From an uncultured Tissierellia bacterium (GTDB taxonomy: Bacteria; Bacillota; Clostridia; Tissierellales; Peptoniphilaceae), in NCBI GenBank assembly GCA_902489375.1, contig CABTZP010000001.1:1-42170 (forward strand): a stretch of DNA of 42,170 nt. Reading direction: 5' to 3'. Under the pieces are notes generated by a model, which saw nothing but the letters and a program-made list of their open reading frames with translations, did not search any database and was not told the origin of the DNA. Each line of letters opens with the position of its first letter. The first letter of the stretch is position 1. The position numbers and the translations under genes are program-made. Of the stretch, positions 24,850 through 32,045 are shown in pieces.

Positions 24850-25171
24850 ATTGACGATTCCTTCTCAGCCTGAATATGTGACTACCCTTCGCCTGGTTAC
24901 CGCATCCCTGGCAAGGGGGATGGACTTTGATTATGAAGCCGTGGAAGATTTACGGGTTTGCGTTTCAGAGCTGGTGAATTACCTTTTACCTTTTAATGAG
25001 AAACTCAAAGTGATTTTCGAAGAAGAAAAGGACTGCATGAAAATTCGAATCAAAGCGGAAATGAAAGACGAAAAAAGTTCAGCCGCCCAAATGAGTCGGA
25101 TGATCCTGGAAAGTTTAATGGATGAAGTTTCTCGCGGCAAGGATGGCATTTATCTGGTAAAACACCGCTAA
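24836..25171 (+). CDS. RsbW/SpoIIAB-like anti-sigma factor, short and missing ATP-binding boxes
   Basis: Position and the N-terminal half (TIPSQPEYVTTLRLVTASLA, then EDLRVCVSELVNYLL) identify a GHKL anti-sigma factor. The N-box keeps Glu45, but the expected Mg-binding Asn position appears to be Tyr49 (Asn48 is one residue early). No DxGxG (G1) motif follows: the matching strand reads MKIRIKAEMKDEKSS. The ATP lid and the glycine-rich G2 box are also absent. The protein is 111 residues, against about 146-160 for SpoIIAB and RsbW. It probably binds the sigma factor but may not phosphorylate the antagonist. GGAGG lies 6 nt before the ATG. The alignment is by eye. Confidence 0.75.
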   Translation: MQTVKLTIPSQPEYVTTLRLVTASLARGMDFDYEAVEDLRVCVSELVNYLLPFNEKLKVIFEEEKDCMKIRIKAEMKDEKSSAAQMSRMILESLMDEVSRGKDGIYLVKHR

Positions 25172-25181
25172 AGGAGATGGC

Positions 25182-26006
25182 ATGGCCAAGGCAAAAAAGA
25201 AAAAAACCGAAAAGCAGGAGAAAAAAGCGACGGAAGAAGCTGAATTTCTTGAGCTGAGAAAAACAGGCGACCCAAAGCTGAGAAATAAGATCATCACCGA
25301 TCATCTCTATATTGCGGAAATTTTGGCAAAGAAATACCTGAACCGGGGCATCGAATATGATGATCTTTTTCAGGTTGCCTCAATTGGTCTGATTTATGCG
25401 GTCGATCGCTATGATGTCAGCAAGGGCTATGCTTTTTCTTCTTTTGCAACGCCGACCATCATCGGAGAAATCAAGAGACATTTTCGAGACAAGGGCTGGG
25501 TGATCCGGGTACCGCGCAGAATTCAGGAACTTTCAAAAAAAATCAATCTGGCGCGAAATATTCTTTCCCAGGAACTTCAAAGACAGCCTACCGTAGATGA
25601 TATTGCCGAATATCTCAATGTCTCTGTAGAAGAAGTTCTGGAAGCGATGGAGGCTTCTCAGGTTTATTCTCCCCAATCCCTGGACAAGTCCTTTGACCTG
25701 GGTGCGGATGATCGGGAAATGAGTTTGGCCGATGTTCTGGGTCAAGAAGATGAAGGCTTCGAAGACATTGATTTTTATGACGTCGTTGAAAAACTAACGG
25801 GTCATCTTAATGATCTCGAAAAGAAAATTTTTTACTACCGGTATTACGATAAAAGAACCCAGATTTCCATTGCTGAGGAACTCAATGTTTCTCAGATGAC
25901 GGTATCGCGCATTGAAAAAAAGATCATTCAAAAGTTTCGCGATGCCCTAAATATCAGTCCGAAGGATTTAAAAAAATCCAAATCAAAGACTCATTTGACG
26001 AGCTAA
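25182..26006 (+). CDS. RNA polymerase sigma factor, SigB/SigF/SigG group
   Basis: This 274-residue sigma-70 family factor lacks region 1. Region 2 reads HLYIAEILAKKYLNRGIEYDDLFQVASIGLIYAVDRYD and then GYAFSSFATPTIIGEIKRHFRDKGWVIRVPRR, a hallmark of the SigB/F/G group. Region 3 includes QRQPTVDDIAEYLNVS. Region 4.2 carries the helix-turn-helix RTQISIAEELNVSQMTVSRIEKKI. A 20-residue Lys/Glu-rich N-terminal extension and a short basic tail make it longer than sigma-F (255) or sigma-B (262). AAAGGAGATGGC precedes the ATG, 10 nt after the anti-sigma gene. Whether it serves stress, sporulation or another process cannot be read here. A hairpin at 26019-26049 probably ends the operon. Confidence 0.92.
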   Translation: MAKAKKKKTEKQEKKATEEAEFLELRKTGDPKLRNKIITDHLYIAEILAKKYLNRGIEYDDLFQVASIGLIYAVDRYDVSKGYAFSSFATPTIIGEIKRHFRDKGWVIRVPRRIQELSKKINLARNILSQELQRQPTVDDIAEYLNVSVEEVLEAMEASQVYSPQSLDKSFDLGADDREMSLADVLGQEDEGFEDIDFYDVVEKLTGHLNDLEKKIFYYRYYDKRTQISIAEELNVSQMTVSRIEKKIIQKFRDALNISPKDLKKSKSKTHLTS

Positions 26007-26018
26007 AACGGGAAAAGG

Positions 26019-26049
26019 GCCTTTTCTTTTTTAAGAAGGGCGCTTTTTT
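26019..26049 (+). terminator. probable terminator after the sigma operon
   Basis: GCCTTTTCTT pairs with AAGAAGGGC through a mismatched stem (one bulge or G-U pair) around a TTTT loop. It is followed by GC and six T's. It starts 13 nt after the sigma factor stop. Confidence 0.5.
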
Positions 26050-26075
26050 AAAAAGAGAAAAAGAGCGGAGGATCC

Positions 26076-27257
26076 ATGGACCGTACGGAAATGGAAAAAC
26101 GAGAATGGCAAGATCTTTTTGATTCCAGTGGGAAAGTGATCGGAAAACAGCAAAGGGGAGACCGAGTTCCTGACGGGGCCTTTACGAAACTGGTTTCCAT
26201 TTTCACCTTTAACAATCGGGGCGAGGTCCTTTTGACGAAAAGAGCCGAGACGAAAACCTTTGGCTTGCTTTGGGAAAATACAGCAGGAGCCTGCCTTTCC
26301 GGAGAAACGCAAAGAGAAGGCGCACTCAGGGAACTCAGGGAAGAAACGGGCATTTGCGCCAAGGACGAGGAGCTAATTGAACTCGGCCGTTTCGAAACCC
26401 CCTCCCGTCATGCCTGGATGTACGGCTTTTTTGTCAATAAAGAAATTCCCATTGAGCAGATTGTCCTTCAGCCCGGAGAAACGATTGATGCGAAATGGGT
26501 TCCTTTTGACATTGGCCTTACCTATGATGATGGCTTAGCCTGGCCGGTTCGCTACCGCTTTGTCTATTTTTGGAAGCAGCTGGAAACCTATTTTCATGCG
26601 GAAAATCATCTTTCTCCTTGGCTTGATTGGGCGCAAAATCTTCAATTTTGGGCCCAGCAAGGGCAGGCTTACACCAAAAGTCGTTTTGATAAGGATCGGT
26701 ATGATCATATTTCAAAAACCGCTTCAGAAATGTTGGCCTACAAAACCGGCATTTCAACAGAAAAGGTATTAGGCCTTTTCGCCTCTGAAAAAGGCTATCA
26801 AACGCCAAAGATTGAATGCCGGGCGGCCGTCTTTCATGAAGACCGTATTTTATTGGTGCAGGAAGCCAGCAATTATCTTTGGTCGATGCCCGGAGGCTGG
26901 TGTGATATTGGCATTTCGCTAAAAGAAAATTTAGAAAAAGAAGTCTTTGAAGAGGCGGGCCTGAAAGGAAAAGCAGGAAAACTGGTGGCCATTGAAAACC
27001 GATCTTATCATCAATACAAGCCCATTCCTTATGAAATTTACAAGTGCTATATGATCTGCCATGTCGATCAGATAGGGCCAATCAAAGAGGGGATCGAACA
27101 AGTCCCTGGTTTTCAGGGAAATTTAGAAACGCTGGGCGCAGCGTTTTTTCCCTTGGACCGACTTCCTCCTCTTTCTACCGGGCGGGTCAACGAGGATGCC
27201 ATTCGGATGTGCTATGAAGCCAGCGAAGATCCGAACTGGATCCCCCGTGTGGATTAA
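26076..27257 (+). CDS. tandem Nudix protein: IDI/YfcD-like domain fused to an N-terminal-extended Nudix hydrolase
   Basis: The 393-residue protein contains two Nudix domains. The first (~8-170) has a complete Nudix box at 71-93 (GACLSGETQREGALREL, then REETGI) and resembles the YfcD/isopentenyl-isomerase-like group. The second has the YDHISKTASEMLAYKTG helical leader typical of nucleoside-diphosphate-X hydrolases, a core from ~245, and a box at 274-296. There the position-7 Glu is Ile280 and the usual Arg is Lys288, while the catalytic EVFEE glutamates remain. Nudix enzymes cleave nucleoside diphosphates linked to other groups; substrates here are unknown. GGAGGATCC precedes the ATG. I know these as separate proteins, so the fusion is notable. 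Confidence 0.85.
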   Translation: MDRTEMEKREWQDLFDSSGKVIGKQQRGDRVPDGAFTKLVSIFTFNNRGEVLLTKRAETKTFGLLWENTAGACLSGETQREGALRELREETGICAKDEELIELGRFETPSRHAWMYGFFVNKEIPIEQIVLQPGETIDAKWVPFDIGLTYDDGLAWPVRYRFVYFWKQLETYFHAENHLSPWLDWAQNLQFWAQQGQAYTKSRFDKDRYDHISKTASEMLAYKTGISTEKVLGLFASEKGYQTPKIECRAAVFHEDRILLVQEASNYLWSMPGGWCDIGISLKENLEKEVFEEAGLKGKAGKLVAIENRSYHQYKPIPYEIYKCYMICHVDQIGPIKEGIEQVPGFQGNLETLGAAFFPLDRLPPLSTGRVNEDAIRMCYEASEDPNWIPRVD

Positions 27258-27272
27258 AAAGACAAGGAGACC

Positions 27273-27347
27273 ATGAAAAAAGGATCATCGCATGGAAAGA
27301 CTTCGTTTTTCTATGCTTTTTTATTCATTATCAGGAGACAGGTATGA
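27273..27347 (+). CDS. 24-residue small ORF coupled to the next gene
   Basis: ATG at 27273 follows AAGGAGACC, a strong ribosome binding site. The frame encodes MKKGSSHGKTSFFYAFLFII and then RRQV, and stops at TGA (27345-27347), overlapping the ATG of the next gene as ATGA. The basic N-terminus and hydrophobic C-terminal half could form a small membrane peptide. Alternatively it is a leader whose translation couples ribosomes to the following gene. There is no homology evidence; the case rests on the ribosome binding site and the overlap. Confidence 0.45.
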   Translation: MKKGSSHGKTSFFYAFLFIIRRQV

Positions 27348-29299
27348 AAAACAAAAAGCAAAACCAATCTCCCTCCTCCCTTTCCCATTTGGATAAAAGG
27401 AAGGTGGGCGCGTTAATCGGCGTGATTGTCCTTGCCACGGTTCTGCTTATCGTATATATTACGCGAGATACAGGCCAGCGGCTTGTTGAAATCACCGATG
27501 ATTCGGAATCAATGGAAAACCAGATTTCCGAAGGGCCGGAAGACGAGGAAGAAACGGTTGCTCTTATTCGCAGCGATGAGGATTTTTCCTTTTCTTTTTC
27601 AGAAAAAGAAAAAGAGGAAAGTTCTTTCGGGGGGGAGATGTCAAAGGAACTTCCGCCCAAAGAAAATCCCCCTGAGAAAGGAGAAAAAGCAGGAAGAAAA
27701 GAAGGACCCTTCTATCAGCCGGAAATTCTCAAAGAGCCGCCTCAGGTAGAAACGGAAATTTCTGTCCGTCCGGCAAAGGAGCCATCCGAAGAGGAAAGCC
27801 TCGAAAATCATCCTGGCTCTTTTCCCCAAGAAAGCGCAGATGATAATCGGGGGCCTTCTGAAAAGCGTCAGCAAATTGAAGGGATGGCCTTCGGCCAGCA
27901 AATTTTAAAGGCTTCCCCCTATGACCGGCAGAAAATGGGCAATGCCCCGGTCTTTTTCTACCAGCATCCCAACCAGTCTATGGGCATTGACCTTCGCGCC
28001 GAACCGGAAAAGGCTTCAAGTCTTTATGTTCTGCCCACGGAAAAGGGCTTTGTGATCATGGACCGGCATTTGATGGCTTTAAATCACTGGTCAGAAGAAG
28101 ACATTCGACAAAATCTGCTCAAAGGAAAGGTTGTTGCGGGCCTGGTGGATGTGCGGCTGGTTTCTGAAAAAGAAGCTGAGGAGATGAAGAAAGATTCAAA
28201 ACTGGAAAGTCTTATCGAAGAGAAAGGAAAGGGCCAGGTTTTCGTTTTTTCCCGGGCAAAGGAAAATGCCTGGATGATGGATTCCCTTCTTACTCAGCTT
28301 GGAGAACAGGCGATTGATCTTTCCTTTGTACAAAATATTCTTTCTCCCGATGGACTGATCGGAAGGATTGATCCGCCAAAAGGAGAAGATCCGGAAAAAG
28401 AATTTTCTGCCCTGCAAAAAGAGCTTCAGTCTGATCCGGCAAAGGTTGAGTGGCTCTATCAATTGCCTTTGTATGGACCCGGAAATTACAAAGTGGGAGG
28501 TAGAGATCTTCGCCGTGATATCCCGGAAAGGGCCCCGGTTTATCAGTGCGGGGTCGCGGACCTTAATGGGGACGGGTATCCAGAGTATGTGATTCATGCC
28601 AGCCTGAGCCAGGAGAAAAAATCGGGCCTTCAGGGATATTACGCCATTTTAACTCCATCCCCAACGGGCCTGATCACAACAGAAGTGATTTATCATGGAA
28701 ATGGCCCCTTAATAAAAAATGGGAAGACCCTTTTAACGGCCTCTCAGTCGGAAAAAGAGGGAACAAAAATCCTTCAAATTGCCCAGAATCCTTATCCTCC
28801 CGAGGGCCAGGGCTGGATTCCAGCGGAGGTGCATTTTCTTCAGCCCCAGGGGCTGGGAAAGAGTCTGACCGGAAAAGAATTGGCCCGGCTTTACCCGGAT
28901 CACTATCTTGTTCCCCATGAGGGGACCCTTTATCTGGTTCCTCTCGCGGATTACGATATGCTTATGGATTTTGCTTTAAATAGGCTTTCTGGCGGAACCG
29001 AGGTCTTCCTTAAAGACGCGGATGATCCCCAGCAGGTTCCGGCTTTTCGCATTAAGGACCCGGCAGCCTATCTGGCCCAAAAATTTCCGGACCTTCCTTT
29101 CAGTCAGGAAGATTGGTCCAAGGCTCAACCGGCGGGAATGTTTCGAGCTGATCCCATGCCGATTACCATTGAAGACCTCGTTTCGGGAAAGGGGAAGGGG
29201 AAGGGTGTAGACCAGAAAAACGAAAATAAAAATCCATCTCCGGCCTATCCGCTTCCGGACGATCCGATGAATCCCGCGATAAAACAGGAGAAAAAATGA
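27344..29299 (+). CDS. large membrane-anchored protein of unknown function upstream of walJ
   Basis: This 651-residue protein has a basic cytoplasmic start and one membrane helix (~20-40). A long Glu/Lys/Pro-rich linker (~45-180) follows, then a folded outer region. A calcium-loop-like DLNGDGYPEYV begins at about residue 406, as in FG-GAP/VCBS-type repeats. The C-terminus (PAYPLPDDPMNPAIKQEKK) is disordered. Topology should place the bulk outside the cell. It overlaps walJ as ATGA. In many Firmicutes walJ is preceded by walR, walK, walH and walI, but none of the first two is here and I see no clear similarity to WalH/WalI. Function is unassigned. A ribosome binding site (CAGGAGACAGGT) precedes the ATG. 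Confidence 0.8.
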   Translation: MKNKKQNQSPSSLSHLDKRKVGALIGVIVLATVLLIVYITRDTGQRLVEITDDSESMENQISEGPEDEEETVALIRSDEDFSFSFSEKEKEESSFGGEMSKELPPKENPPEKGEKAGRKEGPFYQPEILKEPPQVETEISVRPAKEPSEEESLENHPGSFPQESADDNRGPSEKRQQIEGMAFGQQILKASPYDRQKMGNAPVFFYQHPNQSMGIDLRAEPEKASSLYVLPTEKGFVIMDRHLMALNHWSEEDIRQNLLKGKVVAGLVDVRLVSEKEAEEMKKDSKLESLIEEKGKGQVFVFSRAKENAWMMDSLLTQLGEQAIDLSFVQNILSPDGLIGRIDPPKGEDPEKEFSALQKELQSDPAKVEWLYQLPLYGPGNYKVGGRDLRRDIPERAPVYQCGVADLNGDGYPEYVIHASLSQEKKSGLQGYYAILTPSPTGLITTEVIYHGNGPLIKNGKTLLTASQSEKEGTKILQIAQNPYPPEGQGWIPAEVHFLQPQGLGKSLTGKELARLYPDHYLVPHEGTLYLVPLADYDMLMDFALNRLSGGTEVFLKDADDPQQVPAFRIKDPAAYLAQKFPDLPFSQEDWSKAQPAGMFRADPMPITIEDLVSGKGKGKGVDQKNENKNPSPAYPLPDDPMNPAIKQEKK

Positions 29300-30111
29300 A
29301 AATCTGTTCTATTGCCTCCGGTTCCAGCGGCAACTGTATCTACCTGGAAACCGAGCAAAGTCGAATATTAATTGATGCCGGCTACAGCGCAAAACAAATT
29401 GAAATCCTGCTTAAAGAAGCCAACATTGACCCCAGGAAACTAGATGCGATTTTTGTCACCCATGAGCATTCAGACCATATCCAGGGGGTAGGGGTCCTGA
29501 GCAGAAGATTTCATCTTCCCATCTATGCGAATCGAAAAACCTGGGAGGCCATGGCAGGAAAACTCGGAAAAATCACCCCGGCTCATCGGTTTACCTTTAA
29601 AAATAACCAGCGGTTCTCCTTTCAGGATTTGGAAATTTTTCCTTTTCCCGTCCATCACGATGCCGCCGATCCGGTCGGGTATTCTTTTCTCTGTCAGGAT
29701 GAAAAGGCGTCGATTGTAACGGATACAGGCGTTTTGGATCAGGGAATCATGGACGCGGTTCAAGGGTCGGATATTTACTATTTTGAAGCCAACCATGATG
29801 TTGGGATGGTTTTGAACGGTCCCTATCCCCAGCAGCTCAAAGAGCGAATCTTATCCGACCGGGGACATCTTTCTAACCGGCAGGCGGGTCTTGCTTTGTC
29901 CGAGCTTCTGCGGGGAGAAGATGAGGTGGTCCTGCTTGCCCATATGTCGATGATCAATAACAACATTCGGGTCTGTCAGGATACAGTCCTTTCCACCCTG
30001 ATGGAAGAAGGCATTGACCCCAAAAATCATATGAAGCTTCTGGTCGCGCCAAGGCTTTCGCCTTCTGCCTTGTACACCTGTACCTATCCGAAAAAAGCGG
30101 TAATGGATTAA
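29296..30111 (+). CDS. walJ: WalJ/YycJ-family metallo-beta-lactamase-fold hydrolase
   Basis: The 271-residue protein starts MKICSIASGSSGNCIYLET and has the metal-binding motif THEHSDHIQG (about residues 55-64). LPIYANRKTWEAM, ASIVTDTGVLD and the late histidine block LLAHMSMINNNI follow. This is the usual size and pattern of YycJ/VicX, a cytoplasmic DNA 5'-3' exonuclease-like enzyme implicated in mismatch repair in some Bacillota and linked genetically to the WalRK system. The start overlaps the preceding stop, with CAGGAGAAAAA as ribosome binding site. The substrate in this organism is not shown. Confidence 0.92.
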   Translation: MKICSIASGSSGNCIYLETEQSRILIDAGYSAKQIEILLKEANIDPRKLDAIFVTHEHSDHIQGVGVLSRRFHLPIYANRKTWEAMAGKLGKITPAHRFTFKNNQRFSFQDLEIFPFPVHHDAADPVGYSFLCQDEKASIVTDTGVLDQGIMDAVQGSDIYYFEANHDVGMVLNGPYPQQLKERILSDRGHLSNRQAGLALSELLRGEDEVVLLAHMSMINNNIRVCQDTVLSTLMEEGIDPKNHMKLLVAPRLSPSALYTCTYPKKAVMD

Positions 30112-30130
30112 TCCGCAAGAGAAATTATTG

Positions 30131-31123
30131 ATGAATGAAATGACAAAAAAAAGAACACTGATTAGCCCAACCGGACAAGGAACTCCCGTTCCTGTTGGCG
30201 ATGAAATCAGAATTCAGGTCGAAAAAAAACCCGGAGAAAGCCACGAAGAAGCTGTTATTCGGATGTTTCCACAGATTTATGATCTTTTCGGAAGAGATCT
30301 TCTTCCCCTGGAAGAGATTGAACACGCCCTTCAGACTACCTACCGGATCCGGCTCCTTTCCCGCTTTACCCGGGCTTTGAAAGATTATGAGATGCTTAAA
30401 CCAGGGGATAAGGTTGCCGTCGCGATTTCCGGAGGAAAAGATTCCCTTCTTTTGGCAAAGCTCTTTCAGATTCTTCAGCGCTATACCAAAATTCCTTTTG
30501 AATTAGACTTTCTCGCCATGGATCCGGGCTATGCGCCCATCAACCGGGATCTTCTGATCTTTAACCTAGCCTGGCTGGGCATTCCTGCCCGGGTAAAAAA
30601 GTCAGATATTTTTCAGGTTTCCGAAACGATTTCTCAAAAGCCCTGCTATCTTTGCGCACGAATGAGAAGAGGCTTTCTTTATGGCAATGCCAAGGAGATG
30701 GGATGTAATAAAGTGGCGCTAGGCCATCATTTTAATGATGTGATTGAAACGACTTTGTTAAACCTTCTCTGGTCAGCCAACTACAAAATCATGATGCCGA
30801 AAATCATCGCCCAAAACTTTGATCACATGGAGCTCATTCGGCCGATGTATTACATCGAGGAATCATCCATTATCGCTTTTCGGGATTTTATTGGCCTTAA
30901 GGCCCTAGATTGCGCCTGTTCAGTAACGGCTAGCAAGGAAAGCTCACAGAGAAGAGAAGTGAAGGCGCTGATCCAAAAACTTAAAAAAGACAATCCCAAT
31001 GTTGAAAAGTCCATCTTTCGAAGCGGGGAAAATGTTGCCGTCGATGCGATTTTGGGCTATGTCAACCGAGGGAAAAAGCACAGCTTTTTGGAACATTACG
31101 GAGATGAAGAATGGAATTTTTAA
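30131..31123 (+). CDS. TtcA-like PP-loop tRNA thiolation enzyme
   Basis: From ATG 30131 (a TTG lies immediately upstream) this is a 330-residue protein. An N-terminal ~85-residue extension precedes the PP-loop SGGKDS (100-105), which adenylates the target nucleotide. Cys172 and Cys175 form the CxxC of CYLCARMRRG, and VALGHHFNDVIETTLLNLLW is the conserved TtcA/TilS-superfamily block. Cys261 and Cys263 (DCACSV) may complete an iron-sulfur site. TtcA makes 2-thiocytidine at position 32 of tRNAs; related enzymes thiolate other positions, so specificity is uncertain. It overlaps uppP by 13 nt. Confidence 0.85.
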   Translation: MNEMTKKRTLISPTGQGTPVPVGDEIRIQVEKKPGESHEEAVIRMFPQIYDLFGRDLLPLEEIEHALQTTYRIRLLSRFTRALKDYEMLKPGDKVAVAISGGKDSLLLAKLFQILQRYTKIPFELDFLAMDPGYAPINRDLLIFNLAWLGIPARVKKSDIFQVSETISQKPCYLCARMRRGFLYGNAKEMGCNKVALGHHFNDVIETTLLNLLWSANYKIMMPKIIAQNFDHMELIRPMYYIEESSIIAFRDFIGLKALDCACSVTASKESSQRREVKALIQKLKKDNPNVEKSIFRSGENVAVDAILGYVNRGKKHSFLEHYGDEEWNF

Positions 31124-32004
31124 AAAATTTATTTAAAGTCATCCTCCTGGCTCTGGTGGAAGGAATTACTGAGTTTTTGCCTGTGTCTTCGACAGGGCAC
31201 CTGATTCTGGTCAATGATTTTATTAAGCTTCAGCCGGAATCTTTCGCCAACTCCTTTAACATTATTATTCAGTTGGGTGCGATCCTTTCGGTCATGGTTC
31301 TCTATTTTCCCCGGCTCAATCCCTGGGCGGCGGGAAAGCAAAGAAAAAACCTTCCTCCGATCAATCCTCACTGGAACACCCAGACCAAATTTTACGTTCG
31401 GATTTTTAAAAGGGCGGACCGCCCGACCCTGCGCCTATGGGCGAATGTTTTGATCGGCTGTATTCCCGGAGGAATTTTTGGCCTTCTTTTCCACGATGTC
31501 ATCAAGGAAAAGCTGATGAATTCGAAAACCGTCGTTGTCACCCTCCTTTTGTACGGAATTTTGATTATTGTCATGGAACGGTGGAACAAGGGAAGAAAAA
31601 AGGTTCGCTTCCAGAAAGCCCAGGATATCCCCTATTCTTCGGCCTTTCTTATCGGCTGCTTTCAGTGCCTGGCCATGGTTCCAGGGACATCTCGGTCGGC
31701 GGCTACGATTATCGGGGCGATGCTGATCGGAACCAGTCGGCTTGCGGCGGCGGAATTTTCTTTCTTTTTAGCCATTCCAACGATGATTGGGACTACCCTC
31801 CTGGAGCTTATTAAAGAGGGGGCCTCATTTTCCGGTCAGGAATGGCTTTTCATCCTTATCGGATTTTTTCTCTCCTTTCTTGTCGCTGGGTTGGTTATTC
31901 GGAAATTTATTGGATATATTCAGCATCATGACTTTGAGATTTTTGGCTGGTATCGGATTGTCCTGGCTATCCTGCTCATTATTTATATGCTGATAACAAT
32001 GTGA
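31111..32004 (+). CDS. uppP: undecaprenyl-diphosphate phosphatase UppP (BacA)
   Basis: This 297-residue polytopic membrane protein has both UppP signatures: ALVEGITEFLPVSSTGHLIL near the N-terminus and MVPGTSRSAATIIGAMLIG in the second half. Seven to eight hydrophobic segments are apparent. It dephosphorylates undecaprenyl diphosphate on the outer face to recycle the carrier lipid for peptidoglycan synthesis and confers bacitracin tolerance when abundant. Translation begins inside the end of the TtcA-like gene, with GGAGATGAAGA as ribosome binding site. Length is normal for the family (260-300). Confidence 0.95.
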   Translation: MEFLKNLFKVILLALVEGITEFLPVSSTGHLILVNDFIKLQPESFANSFNIIIQLGAILSVMVLYFPRLNPWAAGKQRKNLPPINPHWNTQTKFYVRIFKRADRPTLRLWANVLIGCIPGGIFGLLFHDVIKEKLMNSKTVVVTLLLYGILIIVMERWNKGRKKVRFQKAQDIPYSSAFLIGCFQCLAMVPGTSRSAATIIGAMLIGTSRLAAAEFSFFLAIPTMIGTTLLELIKEGASFSGQEWLFILIGFFLSFLVAGLVIRKFIGYIQHHDFEIFGWYRIVLAILLIIYMLITM

Positions 32005-32045
32005 TAAAATAGGTGAACAAACAAATTTTATTCAAGGAGGTTTGA

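Noticed and set aside
26518..27081. 187-codon minus-strand open frame
   Set aside because: Antisense to the second half of the double Nudix gene, no recognisable motif.
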